Origin: Sporolactobacillus sp. THM7-4
Lineage (GTDB): Bacteria > Bacillota > Bacilli > Bacillales > Sporolactobacillaceae
Length of the DNA: 64,000 nucleotides
NCBI RefSeq assembly: GCF_004153165.1
Contig: NZ_SEMD01000007.1
Location: forward strand, 1-64,000
Direction of reading: 5' to 3'
The notes under the pieces are model-generated. The model had not been told where the DNA came from. It searched no databases and saw nothing but the letters and a program-made list of their open reading frames with translations. Position numbers and translations under genes: made by a program. Positions within the stretch are counted from its first letter, which is position 1; every line of letters begins with the position of its first letter. Positions 9,088 through 17,360 of this stretch are shown piece after piece.

Positions 9088-9531
9088 TTAAAATGTTTTA
9101 TACTGAAGAAATTTCCCGTTCAGGGTAATGACGACACGGTCACCATGCGGATTTTCCTCCTTATCAAGATCCATTTTAAAATCGATTGCGCTCATAATTC
9201 CGTCCCCGAATTTCTCATGAATTAGTGCTTTAATGGCATCACCATATACAAGAACAAGTTCATAAAGACGATAAATTGTCGGATCGGTTGGCGGCATTGA
9301 AAAATTGGTTCCACGGAAGGGTATCGTTTTCAGTTTCGTTTCCACCTCTGAAGAAAGCTCAAGTAAATCGGTAACAGCTTTTGCCTGTTGTTCATTTAAC
9401 GTTTGCTGTCCGTAAATGGCGGCCGTACAGTAAACCTCGGAACAGCCCGCCGCTTCAGCAATTTGTGCAAATGTCAGTCCCTTCTTTTCTTTCGCTTTAA
9501 GAATCAAGTCTGTTGCTGCAGAGATGGCCAT
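9088..9531 (-). CDS. cynS: cyanate hydratase (cyanase)
   Basis: This 147-residue enzyme converts cyanate and bicarbonate to ammonia and CO2, giving detoxification and nitrogen. An N-terminal helical domain with a HTH-like fold (about 1-75) is followed by the catalytic domain with Arg88, Glu91 (PTIYRLYEL) and Ser114 (GIMSAIDF), the family's active-site trio. The ATG at 9531 follows AAGGAGGA; ten further upstream codons are untranslated by this reading. It stands alone, without a cyanate transporter or CynR. The fold and residues make the call firm. Confidence 0.93.
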   Translation of the reverse strand: MAISAATDLILKAKEKKGLTFAQIAEAAGCSEVYCTAAIYGQQTLNEQQAKAVTDLLELSSEVETKLKTIPFRGTNFSMPPTDPTIYRLYELVLVYGDAIKALIHEKFGDGIMSAIDFKMDLDKEENPHGDRVVITLNGKFLQYKTF

Positions 9532-9663
9532 TTTAATGCTTCCTCCTTTATAGATAAACAAAAAAGTCTATATTTACTGATAAATAAATCATACCACTTA
9601 GATAGCGAACCAACACTTTTATGTAAGAAAAACGAACAAAAAAAGCAAGAATTATTATGAAAA

Positions 9664-9712
9664 TTGACCATGCGGTCAACAGATGTTATAGTTATGTTGA
9701 CCGAGTGGTCAA
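9664..9712 (+). promoter_or_regulatory. promoter with two TetR-type operators
   Basis: TTGACC (9664-9669), a 17-base spacer and TATAGT (9687-9692) form a good sigma-A promoter. TTGACCATGCGGTCAA (9664-9679) covers the -35 box and TTGACCGAGTGGTCAA (9697-9712) covers the start-site region. Both are TTGACC-N4-GGTCAA palindromes, the expected form for a TetR dimer site. The TetR gene at the end of this operon is the likely ligand-controlled repressor. Confidence 0.8.
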
Positions 9713-9738
9713 AAGATCCTGAAAAGGGGTGGCCTGTT

Positions 9739-10635
9739 ATGGCGGTCATAGAATTGAGCCATATCAGTAAATATTATGGCAAATTTGCTGCGGTTAAAGA
9801 TTTGTCTTTAACGATTGATAAAGGAGAGTTTTACGGTTTCATCGGACCAAACGGTGCTGGCAAGTCAACAACGATGAACATGATTCTGAATTTTATTAAG
9901 CATAACGGAGGAAGTATAAAACTATTTGGCCAGGAACTTCCGGAACATGATGTCGAGGTGAAGAAAAAAATCGGCTACGTTCCGGGCGATGTCCGTTTTT
10001 ATTCACAGCTGACTGTTCAGGACTTATTCCGTTATACACTTGAATTCCATCATTTGAAGGAAGATCAAAAAGAACTGGACAATTACTGCGAACTTTTTCA
10101 AGTGGATCGAAAAAAGAAGTTCGGTGAGCTGTCGCTCGGGAACAAGAAAAAAATCGCAGTTATTTGTGCCATGATTCATCATCCGCAGCTTCTGATCCTG
10201 GATGAACCGACAAATGGACTCGATCCCCTGATGCACGCCCGTTTGTTCCATCTCATGAAGGAGAAACAGCAAGAAGGTGTGACGATTTTTTTGAGTAGCC
10301 ATAATCTTAAGGAAGTGGAGGATTATTGCTCCAAAGTTGCTTTTATTAAGCAAGGCGAGCTGGTCGGAGTCGAAGACCTGACGAAAAGCCGGCAAAAAGT
10401 GAAAATCATTCTTTTAAGAGGGCGTTCACTTCCAATCGATGAAATGAAAGCGATCGGCGCAAAGTGCATCACACAAACAGAGCAGGAAGCGCGTTTCCTT
10501 TATGAAAAGGATTTGCAGCAGCTTTTTTCGGTTCTGGCATCTTTTGCGCCCCGGCTGGATGACGTAACGGTTGAAAACAGGGATTTGGAAGAACAATTTA
10601 TGTCGATGTATGCAACCGGGGAGGCAAGATCATGA
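9739..10635 (+). CDS. ABC transporter ATP-binding protein
   Basis: This 298-residue ATPase powers the permease encoded next. Walker A is GPNGAGKS at 36-43, the signature region is LSLGNKKKI near 154, and Walker B with LLILDEPTNGLDP follows near 174. The C-terminal extension is typical of ABC-2 multidrug or antibiotic export ATPases. The ATG at 9739 is preferred to the upstream one at 9664, which would translate through the operator sequence. The stop overlaps the permease start by 4 bases. Substrate is unknown; induction by a TetR ligand suggests toxic compound export. Confidence 0.9.
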   Translation: MAVIELSHISKYYGKFAAVKDLSLTIDKGEFYGFIGPNGAGKSTTMNMILNFIKHNGGSIKLFGQELPEHDVEVKKKIGYVPGDVRFYSQLTVQDLFRYTLEFHHLKEDQKELDNYCELFQVDRKKKFGELSLGNKKKIAVICAMIHHPQLLILDEPTNGLDPLMHARLFHLMKEKQQEGVTIFLSSHNLKEVEDYCSKVAFIKQGELVGVEDLTKSRQKVKIILLRGRSLPIDEMKAIGAKCITQTEQEARFLYEKDLQQLFSVLASFAPRLDDVTVENRDLEEQFMSMYATGEARS

Positions 10636-11438
10636 CCCTGTTTAAAATGGAATTAAAAACACACACCAAAAGTCTGCTCATCTGGATCATTGTTGTAGCT
10701 GTACTGACGCTTGGCCTTGTGGCCCTGTTTCCGTCGATGAAAGAAATGGGGCTGCAGCAGATGGACTTGAAATCGATGCCGAAAGAGATGTTAAAGGCGT
10801 TTAATCTTTCAGACATGGCGGCACTGACCACCATTGAAGGCTATTTCGGCTATGAGTTTCAATATGTGATGATTGCGACCGGCATCTTTGCTGCAATGCT
10901 TGGTTTGAATGCGTTAGCGAGAGAAGAGTCGGATGGAACAATCAGTTATTTGTACGCCCAGCCGATTTCCCGATTATCCATTGTATTCTCGAAGATGTTA
11001 TCGAACGCTTTCATTTATACCGTGTATTGGCTTGCTACGATGGTGGTCTCATTTATTGCCTGCCTGATGTTCAAGGAATCCGGCGCATCCGTTTCGGGCT
11101 TGTTGAAAGACTTTTCACTGTTAGGATTTACCGGTTGGGTCATGGGTCTGACGTTTCTTAGTGTGGGCTTTCTGTTCTCATCCTGGCTGTCATCGAGTAA
11201 ATCAGCGACGTCATTGTCACTCGGTCTCGTTTTCCTGACATTTATTCTGGGGATCGTGGGCAAACTCAAGAACGATTATGATTTTCTTGTTTATTTCTCT
11301 CCCCTGGAGGCTGCGCTTCCGGGCAACGTGTTCAAGAATGGTATTGAATGGAAATACGAAATGACTGATTTTGCAGTATTGATTGTCGCCGCTCTGTTGA
11401 CGTTTTGGTTTTACAGAAGAAAGGATTTGAAAGTATAA
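10632..11438 (+). CDS. ABC-2 type transporter permease
   Basis: This 268-residue integral membrane protein has about six hydrophobic segments: one near residues 15-35, the others from about 75 to 262. A large extracellular loop separates the first two. The stretch ALAREESDGTISYLYAQPIS is typical of ABC-2 permeases of the NatB/YfiM kind. The ATGA overlap with the ATPase gene ties their translation together, and the TetR gene follows without a gap. It should form a homodimer with the ATPase. Substrate is not predictable. Confidence 0.87.
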   Translation: MTLFKMELKTHTKSLLIWIIVVAVLTLGLVALFPSMKEMGLQQMDLKSMPKEMLKAFNLSDMAALTTIEGYFGYEFQYVMIATGIFAAMLGLNALAREESDGTISYLYAQPISRLSIVFSKMLSNAFIYTVYWLATMVVSFIACLMFKESGASVSGLLKDFSLLGFTGWVMGLTFLSVGFLFSSWLSSSKSATSLSLGLVFLTFILGIVGKLKNDYDFLVYFSPLEAALPGNVFKNGIEWKYEMTDFAVLIVAALLTFWFYRRKDLKV

Positions 11439-12065
11439 ATGGTCTTATCAAAAGAAGAGACGATTCTGAACGCGGCAATCCGTGAATTTGCCGAAAAGGG
11501 CTTCGAGCAGGCTTCGACTAATCACGTGGCACAGCTCGCTAACACTTCTAAGGGACTGATCTTTCATTACTTCGGATCCAAAGAGAATCTTTATGAGGCA
11601 TGTGTCCGTCATGCGATTAACTTTACTCTGAAGGAACTGGATTATGAGAACTGGCCCGTAACGAGTCATCTGATCAGGGATCTCAGGGTTTATTCTGAAA
11701 AAGAACTCCAGTTTATGAAGGAGCATCCGGATATCTATCGTCTCATTGTTGAAGCGGTCACTCATCCGCCTGAACCATTGGCAGAGCGGATGATTGAATG
11801 GTATGCCGACATGAAATCACTGAGTTCTGAATACTTTTCTAAAATGGTGAACAGACTTGATCTGAAAGAAAACGTTGATAAAAACGTACTTCAGGCAGTG
11901 ATTCAGTCTCACATCAACTATTATGAGACCCTGGTCCTCGGTTATCTGAAACGTCATCCGCGAGCAACAATGGAAAACCTGAATCCGTTTATCGAGCTGT
12001 TTCTGGACATGCTTTCACTGAGTCTGAGAGGATTGGTGAACGATGAAGAATGTTTACTTGAGTAA
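11439..12065 (+). CDS. TetR/AcrR-family regulator of the ABC operon
   Basis: This 208-residue repressor has the TetR helix-turn-helix at about residues 8-52, with ILNAAIREFAEKGFEQAS and TSKGLIFHYFGSKENLY as landmarks, then a ligand-binding dimerisation domain. The ATG directly follows the permease stop. It is the third gene of the operon whose promoter carries two identical-form palindromes, so autoregulation is likely. The ligand is unknown. Confidence 0.88.
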   Translation: MVLSKEETILNAAIREFAEKGFEQASTNHVAQLANTSKGLIFHYFGSKENLYEACVRHAINFTLKELDYENWPVTSHLIRDLRVYSEKELQFMKEHPDIYRLIVEAVTHPPEPLAERMIEWYADMKSLSSEYFSKMVNRLDLKENVDKNVLQAVIQSHINYYETLVLGYLKRHPRATMENLNPFIELFLDMLSLSLRGLVNDEECLLE

Positions 12066-12229
12066 AGGTTGGCCAGAACAGGCTCTATTTTAGCCTTCGC
12101 TCTGTTATTGGAGCATCACAGCCCTGAGTTTAAAAATGGAGATTTGGTCTTAATATTGCTGACTTTCTTTTTTCGGAAAAGTGAAGATGGAATCAATGAG
12201 TCATCGCGGATTTAAAAAAACCGTACCGA

Positions 12230-12613
12230 TTACGACCTTATTTTCCGCTTCATGCGTTGAACTTCCTGCTTCGTCTGATAGGCGTCATCACGCAACAAAT
12301 CAATCTTATCAAGAATATCAAAGTGCCTGTCTTCCATGTCCTTCTTAAGCGAGACGATCTCAGACTTAAAACTTTTCTCTGTGTGATCCAGTTTTTTCTC
12401 TATGTTGTCCAGTCTTTGATCAAAGTTGTCCATTCTCTTTTCGAACTTGTCCATTCTCTTTTCAAGGTTATCCATTCTTTTTTCAAAGTTATCCATTCTT
12501 TTTTCAAAATGGTCCATTCTTTTCTCGAACGTGTCCATCTTCTGATTGAGAGATTTAACCCCGCTGTCCAGTTCTTTAAGCGCCTGCATCACCATTTGAA
12601 GTTCGCTTGCCAT
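12230..12613 (-). CDS. heptad-repeat coiled-coil protein
   Basis: This 127-residue protein is almost entirely coiled coil. Residues about 25-80 consist of near-identical seven-residue repeats of the form FEKRMDN, encoded by imperfect 21-base direct repeats, followed by a less regular helix ending in RMKRKIRS. There is no signal peptide or membrane segment. GGAGGTGA lies 7 bases before the ATG and a TATAAT (minus strand, 12641-12646) a little upstream, so it appears to be a real transcribed single gene. No function can be assigned; similar proteins are usually annotated as hypothetical. Confidence 0.75.
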   Translation of the reverse strand: MASELQMVMQALKELDSGVKSLNQKMDTFEKRMDHFEKRMDNFEKRMDNLEKRMDKFEKRMDNFDQRLDNIEKKLDHTEKSFKSEIVSLKKDMEDRHFDILDKIDLLRDDAYQTKQEVQRMKRKIRS

Positions 12614-12762
12614 ATCGATTCACCTCCACATCTTGATTAAATTATACCAGCTTTTTTTAACGAGAGACAGAACAAATAGGACTAAATACAGAACAAACGA
12701 TCGCATTAAAAAGGCCGATCCGGCCAGGAAACGGCAATGAGGACGGAAAAAGTATGTCAAAT

Positions 12763-12805
12763 AAAAAAAGCGCGCATCCTGTTTCTAACGAAGGATACGC
12801 ACCTT
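12763..12805 (-). terminator. adhE terminator
   Basis: On the minus strand GCGTATCCT pairs with AGGATGCGC, and seven T residues follow. It lies about 20 bases after the adhE stop. Confidence 0.85.
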
Positions 12806-12825
12806 TGAAAAATGAATTATTCACT

Positions 12826-15432
12826 TTAAATCCCTTTCAAAGCCTGGCGATAAATGTCCGCAAGTTCGCTGACAAGCGGCAGTTTGGGGTTTGCCGTCGT
12901 ACATTGATCTTCAAAGGCTCGATCTGAAAGCTTGTCAATGACTTTTTCAAGCGCTTCCTCACTGATCCCATTGGCTTCAAGGCTCATCGGAACATTCAAC
13001 TCTGCCGCCAGATTTTTAATCGCCTGAACGAGATTCTCTACGCCTTCAGCGGTCGTTTTTCCGGGAACACCGATGATCCGGGCAATTTCTGCATAGCGTT
13101 GATCGGCGATGAAGTGGCGGTACTTCGGAAACGCGACAAATTTAGTCGGCTTTTTGGCGTTATAGCGGATGACATGTGGCAAAAGAACCGCGCAGCACCG
13201 TCCATGCGGGAGATGGAACTCAGCGCCCAGTTTGTGTGCGAGACTGTGATTAATGCCAAGAAAGGCATTGGAAAATGCCATACCGGCAAGCGTCGACGCG
13301 TTATGCATCTTTTCCCGTGCTACTTTGTCATTCTCACTTTTATAGGATCTCGGCAAGTATTCAAAAACGAGCTGTATCGCCTTGATCGCAAGACCGTCGG
13401 TAAAATCGCTGGCCATATTTGACACGTAAGCTTCGATCGCGTGAGTGAGCACGTCAAGTCCTGTATCCGCAACGACGCGGGGAGGCACGGTCATGACAAA
13501 CTCGGGATCAACAATGGCGACGTTCGGCGTCAGGGCATAGTCCGCAAGCGGATATTTCATATCATTTTCCTTGTCTGTAATAACCGAAAAGGAGGTCACT
13601 TCCGAGCCGGTACCCGAGGTGGTCGGAATAGCAACAAACTTGGCTTTTCTTCCGAGCGTCGGGAACTTAAAGACGCGTTTTCGGATATCCATAAACTTCT
13701 GTTTCATGCCGAAAAAGTCGGTTTCCGGGCTTTCATAAAAAAGCCACATGCCCTTTGCTGCGTCCATTGCCGAACCTCCGCCTAAAGCGATGATGACATC
13801 CGGCTCGAACTTCCGCATCATTTCTGTTCCTTTCATGACCGTTGCAACGGACGGATCAGGTTCGACATCGGAAAAAATTTCATAGTGAATCGGATTTCGT
13901 CTTTGCCGCAAAAAGTAAAGGACCCGGTCTACGTACCCGAATTTAACCATACCGGGGTCGGTGACAATGAAGGCACGGGAAATATCCGGCATTTGCGACA
14001 GATACTTTGTGGCGTTTTTCTCAAAATAAATCTTGGGTGGAATTTTAAACCACTGCATGTTATTTCTTCTGTTCGCCATCGTTTTAATGTTGATCAGGTT
14101 GGCGGTCCCAACGTTTGTCGAAACCGAATTGCCTCCGTAAGTCCCGCAACCCAGAGTCAGTGACGGAATAAAGTGATTGTAAATATCACCAATCCCGCCC
14201 TGTGATGACGGGGCGTTTACAATGATTCGGCCAACCTTCATCCGTTTAGCAAAAGCATCCAGTACATCCGGGTTATTTGAGTGAATGACGGCGGAGTGGC
14301 CATTTCCTCCGAAAGCAATCATTTCTTCGGCACGCTGGAAGCCTTCTTCAGTTGAATGAGCAGTATAGCAAGCGAGTACAGGACTTAGTTTCTCTCTTGA
14401 AAGCGGCTCTTCCGGTCCGACACTCTTTAACTCCGCTACGAGAATTTTCGTATCGTCCGGGACGGTTATACCGGCAAGGCGGGCAATAAATGAAGCGGGT
14501 TTTCCAACGATGTTCGGATTGACCGCGCATTTTCGCTCATCGATGACCAGTTTTTCCACCTTTTTCTTTTCATCCTGATTGAGAAAATAGCATCTGTTCG
14601 CTTCCATTTCCCGCTTGACCCGATCGAAGATTTCCTTATCAATAATGACGGCCTGTTCAGAAGCACAGATCATGCCGTTGTCAAAGGTTTTAGAAAGAAT
14701 CAGATCGTTTACCGCCTGAAGAAGATCCGCTGACTTTTCAATATAACAAGGGACGTTACCCGGTCCAACACCAATGGCTGGTTTTCCGGAACTGTAGGCC
14801 GCTTTAACCATCCCCGACCCGCCGGTTGCCAGAATCAGCGAAACTCCTGGATGATGCATGAGCCTTTGGGTTGCTTCCAGTGAAGGCGTTTTAATCCACT
14901 GAATGCAGTGTTTCGGAGCGCCAGCACGGACGGCCGCGTCAAGTAGCACCTGAGCGGCGGCGCTACTTGATTTCTGGGCAGACGGATGGAAGGCAAAAAT
15001 AATCGGGTTTTTCGTTTTTATCGAAATCAGCGACTTGAACATGGTTGTCGAAGTTGGGTTTGTGACCGGTGTCACGCCGGCAATGACGCCAACCGGTTCT
15101 GCAATTTTAACGACTTCTGCATAAGGGTCAGCAGAAATAATCCCGACGGTTTTATCTTTTTTTATGCTGTGGTAAATGTATTCGGTTGCAAAAATATTTT
15201 TGATGATCTTGTCTTCATAAACACCGCGTTTGGTTTCCTCTACGGCCATTTTGGCCAGCCTCATGTGCTGATCCAGTCCGGCCAGAGCCATTTGCCTGAC
15301 AATTTCATCGATTTTTTCCTGATCGAGAGGTCCGAACGCATCCAATGCTTCTTTCGCATTCGCAACCAGTCGATCGATCATTTTTTCAATTGTTTCGGAT
15401 TGATTTAATGCCTGTTCTTTAATTGCCATCAT
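12826..15432 (-). CDS. adhE: bifunctional acetaldehyde-CoA/alcohol dehydrogenase
   Basis: This 868-residue fermentative enzyme reduces acetyl-CoA to acetaldehyde and then ethanol, re-oxidising two NADH. The N-terminal aldehyde dehydrogenase half (about 1-440) carries the catalytic Cys256 in FDNGMICASEQ; the C-terminal iron alcohol dehydrogenase half (about 450-868) has ALGGGSAMDAAKG, PTTSGTGSEVT and the metal-binding histidines in DVLTHAIEAY and FHLPHGRCC. GAGGAGG precedes tandem ATGs at 15432. A Rex operator and a cre-like site lie upstream, so NADH/NAD ratio and carbon state should control it. An internally deleted relative lies at 17490. Confidence 0.96.
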   Translation of the reverse strand: MMAIKEQALNQSETIEKMIDRLVANAKEALDAFGPLDQEKIDEIVRQMALAGLDQHMRLAKMAVEETKRGVYEDKIIKNIFATEYIYHSIKKDKTVGIISADPYAEVVKIAEPVGVIAGVTPVTNPTSTTMFKSLISIKTKNPIIFAFHPSAQKSSSAAAQVLLDAAVRAGAPKHCIQWIKTPSLEATQRLMHHPGVSLILATGGSGMVKAAYSSGKPAIGVGPGNVPCYIEKSADLLQAVNDLILSKTFDNGMICASEQAVIIDKEIFDRVKREMEANRCYFLNQDEKKKVEKLVIDERKCAVNPNIVGKPASFIARLAGITVPDDTKILVAELKSVGPEEPLSREKLSPVLACYTAHSTEEGFQRAEEMIAFGGNGHSAVIHSNNPDVLDAFAKRMKVGRIIVNAPSSQGGIGDIYNHFIPSLTLGCGTYGGNSVSTNVGTANLINIKTMANRRNNMQWFKIPPKIYFEKNATKYLSQMPDISRAFIVTDPGMVKFGYVDRVLYFLRQRRNPIHYEIFSDVEPDPSVATVMKGTEMMRKFEPDVIIALGGGSAMDAAKGMWLFYESPETDFFGMKQKFMDIRKRVFKFPTLGRKAKFVAIPTTSGTGSEVTSFSVITDKENDMKYPLADYALTPNVAIVDPEFVMTVPPRVVADTGLDVLTHAIEAYVSNMASDFTDGLAIKAIQLVFEYLPRSYKSENDKVAREKMHNASTLAGMAFSNAFLGINHSLAHKLGAEFHLPHGRCCAVLLPHVIRYNAKKPTKFVAFPKYRHFIADQRYAEIARIIGVPGKTTAEGVENLVQAIKNLAAELNVPMSLEANGISEEALEKVIDKLSDRAFEDQCTTANPKLPLVSELADIYRQALKGI

Positions 15433-15476
15433 GCATCCTCCTCAGAAATTTCTCAGGCTTCTCATGGAGTATAACC

Positions 15477-15492
15477 TGTGAAATATTTCACA
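15477..15492 (-). promoter_or_regulatory. Rex operator of adhE
   Basis: TGTGAAATATTTCACA is a perfect 16-base palindrome matching the Rex consensus TTGTGAAnnnnTTCACAA. It sits between a TTTATG -35-like box and a TATACT -10 box of a minus-strand promoter, so binding would exclude RNA polymerase until NADH rises. Confidence 0.85.
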
Positions 15493-15573
15493 TAAATGTT
15501 AGTATAAAAGCGCTTTACTTACAATGACTTCCAAGCAAAGTCACCATTTGTTAAAATAATTGTGAACTTTAAA

Positions 15574-15587
15574 TGAAAACGTTTTAT
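15574..15587 (-). promoter_or_regulatory. cre-like site upstream of adhE
   Basis: TGAAAACGTTTTAT on the plus strand matches the CcpA cre consensus at 12 of 14 positions. It lies about 140 bases upstream of the adhE start, above the promoter, where CcpA can activate. Confidence 0.5.
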
Positions 15588-15611
15588 CTGGGGTTTACAT
15601 TTGATTAATTT

Positions 15612-15650
15612 AAAAACCCCGTCGCTTTCCTGAAGCGGGAAAACGACGGG
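15612..15650 (-). terminator. minus-strand terminator without an intact upstream gene
   Basis: CCCGTCG and CGACGGG pair around an inner TTTCC/GGGAAA stem; on the minus strand the stem is followed directly by TTTTT. It would end transcripts coming from the right, yet no intact minus-strand gene lies there, so it may be left over from a deleted gene. It also insulates adhE. Confidence 0.55.
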
Positions 15651-15721
15651 TTCGGCTTGTTTCATTTTTTTTCATCATAGAAGCAAAGAAAATTATTGAC
15701 TTGCATGGTGGGACGCTGTTG

Positions 15722-15748
15722 TTGACCAGCAGTCCGATTGCTGGTCAA
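15722..15748. repeat. perfect inverted repeat
   Basis: TTGACCAGCA and TGCTGGTCAA form a perfect 10-base inverted repeat around a 7-base loop. There is no T tract, so an operator is more likely than a terminator. Its owner is unknown; it lies upstream of a truncated gene. Confidence 0.5.
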
Positions 15749-15899
15749 GTCTTCATTAGTCTGTAAACTCATCTTAGTTGGACTATACCTCTTCAATGTT
15801 TAGAAATCATGGGGTTGGGTAGAAGTCTATATGAAATGTAGAACGCGGAATTGAAGCTGTTGACAATTAAAGTACATATTTAAAAAGGAAGATGAGTCA

Positions 15900-16010
15900 A
15901 TGCCGTTTATAAAAACAAATGACGGTACTAAGATTTATTATGAAGAGCAAGGAAGCGGTCAGCCTTTAGTCATGATTCATGGCTGGGGTTTTTATTCATT
16001 TTCTAACTAA
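15900..16010 (+). pseudogene. alpha/beta hydrolase, N-terminal stub
   Basis: After an AAGGAAGATG site, 36 codons read as the start of an alpha/beta hydrolase: MPFIKTNDGTKIYYEEQGSG and then LVMIHGWG, the strand and oxyanion-hole turn of the fold. The frame then becomes unrelated and stops. The nucleophile and histidine are missing, so this is a deletion remnant directly in front of the intact TIM-barrel gene. Confidence 0.75.
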
Positions 16011-16029
16011 ATAACGAAGGAGGAGCGGG

Positions 16030-16884
16030 ATGATTCCATCAACTTTCCCTTTTTCATATGGTGTTAGTGAGTTCACGACCCAGCCCAGGTCCTTTGAACA
16101 AGATATTGAGAACTATGCCAGACTCGGGGTTGACACGATTGAGTTATGTGAAATCAAACTCGACCCTGATCGTATGACCAGCCAGTTAGAACTCTTAAGG
16201 AATTCGGGTCTGAAGGTGAGTTCTGTTCAGCCACAAGTACGAACAGCGGTGCCAAGTATGGGTCAGCCTCATCCAGAAAGAATAGAGGATCGTATTAAAA
16301 TTTTTCGTCAGTCGATTGAACGACTTGCGCCCTATGCACCCGGTGCCGTGTTCGTCACCAATACAGGGCCTGCACCGAAAGGCAATATGGTCGAAGCGAT
16401 CCAGCAAGTCATCAAATATCATCAAGAACTTTCCAGTATTGCAGATGACTATGGTGTCAAGATTGCCCTTGAACCCCTTAATCCAACGTTGCTCAATCAG
16501 GAAACGGCCATTTGGACATACAAGCAGGCTCTGAATCTTGTTCAAGAGATTAATCGGGATAATGTCGGTATATGCCTTGATTTATGGAACCTATGGCAGG
16601 ATGCTCATCTCATTCGAGGAATGCATTCATCACCAGAGAAAATTTTCTTACTTCAGGTCAGTGACTGGCGAACCCCAAGGTCAAATGCCGACCGTCGCAG
16701 TATCGGTACGGGCGCGATTCCTGCTGGTGAGCTATTACACGCAGTTTACGAAGCAGGCTACCGAGGTCCTTGTGTTCTTGAAATTTTCTCTCAAAACGTG
16801 CCGGATTCCCTTTACAACACGGATCTAAACAAGTTGATCCTGGATAATCGTTCGGCACTTGAGAAGGCTTGGAAATCCAAATGA
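16030..16884 (+). CDS. sugar phosphate isomerase/epimerase-type TIM-barrel protein
   Basis: This 284-residue protein belongs to the xylose isomerase-like/AP endonuclease 2 TIM-barrel superfamily, whose members bind a divalent metal and isomerise or epimerise sugars and polyols. Conserved features include the early YARLGVDTIELCE strand, the metal-region glutamate in VKIALEPLNP near residue 153, the aspartate in VGICLDLWN near 186, and a final VLEIF strand near 257. GGAGGAGCGGG precedes the ATG. It lies between two gene stubs and may be the only survivor of a catabolic cluster. The substrate is not predictable. Confidence 0.78.
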   Translation: MIPSTFPFSYGVSEFTTQPRSFEQDIENYARLGVDTIELCEIKLDPDRMTSQLELLRNSGLKVSSVQPQVRTAVPSMGQPHPERIEDRIKIFRQSIERLAPYAPGAVFVTNTGPAPKGNMVEAIQQVIKYHQELSSIADDYGVKIALEPLNPTLLNQETAIWTYKQALNLVQEINRDNVGICLDLWNLWQDAHLIRGMHSSPEKIFLLQVSDWRTPRSNADRRSIGTGAIPAGELLHAVYEAGYRGPCVLEIFSQNVPDSLYNTDLNKLILDNRSALEKAWKSK

Positions 16885-16994
16885 ACATCCTGATAACAGT
16901 ATTGTGTCATCAGGAATGATCTGACGATAGTTCGTTTTCAGGATAGTATGATCCAATTCATTATGATCAATTGTAAAAAATGGGAGATCATCGC

Positions 16995-17040
16995 ATGGTT
17001 GAGAAAGCAGCTTTAGTCACAGGTGCTGGACAAGGATTTG
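16995..17040 (+). pseudogene. short-chain dehydrogenase, N-terminal stub
   Basis: An ATG at 16995 after GGGAGAT begins MVEKAALVTGAGQGFG, the cofactor-binding TGxxxGxG start of a short-chain dehydrogenase. Recognisable sequence ends after 16 codons where the tandem repeat begins. The rest of the gene is gone. Confidence 0.65.
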
Positions 17041-17048
17041 GGGTTAAA

Positions 17049-17221
17049 TGCTCGACTTTGATTTTTTTGCTCGACTTTGGAGCGGTTTTGCCCGACTTCG
17101 ATTTTTTGCTCGACTTTAATGAGTTTTTGCTCGGCTTTTCAGTCTTTTTGCCCGACTTCGGGATTGTTTTGCCCGACTTCGATTTTTTTGCTCGACTTTT
17201 TGGGCTTTTTGCCCGACTTTA
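17049..17221. repeat. nine-copy imperfect tandem repeat, core TTTTGCYCGACTT
   Basis: A core of T4-7 GCYCGRCTTY recurs nine times at irregular 16-24 base intervals. Copies differ by C/T exchanges (GCTCGACTTT versus GCCCGACTTC) and by a 3-8 base variable spacer. An open frame runs through it only because the unit lacks stops, giving an LLPDFD-like peptide, and is not a gene. Spacing and repeat length rule out CRISPR. Confidence 0.8.
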
Positions 17222-17298
17222 AGGGAATGTAAATTAATTTGTGTAAATGAATGATTTCCTGAATATTGTTAAAGCTGTTAATGCTGTTAATGCTCTTA

Positions 17299-17349
17299 CC
17301 TGACAGGGGGATAGAGCGCTCCTTGAGAGCAACTCGAGCACCTGTCAGG
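17299..17349 (+). ncRNA. possible structured RNA, unassigned
   Basis: CCTGACAG (17299-17306) pairs perfectly with CTGTCAGG (17342-17349), enclosing a second hairpin, CTTGAG with CTCGAG. A strong terminator follows at 17361. The layout of a closed multi-stem element followed by a terminator is that of a riboswitch or attenuator, or of a small RNA's 3' end. I do not recognise it as a known class. Confidence 0.35.
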
Positions 17350-17360
17350 GTTCAGCTAAA

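Noticed and set aside
9664-9738. Upstream ATG for the ABC ATPase
   Set aside because: It would translate the promoter and operator palindromes; the ATG at 9739 has the better site.
12257-12640. Plus-strand frame opposite the coiled-coil gene
   Set aside because: It is the shadow of the heptad repeats; the minus strand has the promoter and ribosome-binding site.
17049-17221. Repeat array as a CRISPR
   Set aside because: Repeats are only 12-14 bases, imperfect, with spacers of 3-10 bases and no cas genes nearby.
16980-17222. Open frame through the repeat as an 80-residue protein
   Set aside because: Only the first 16 codons resemble an SDR; the rest is repeat translated because it lacks stops.
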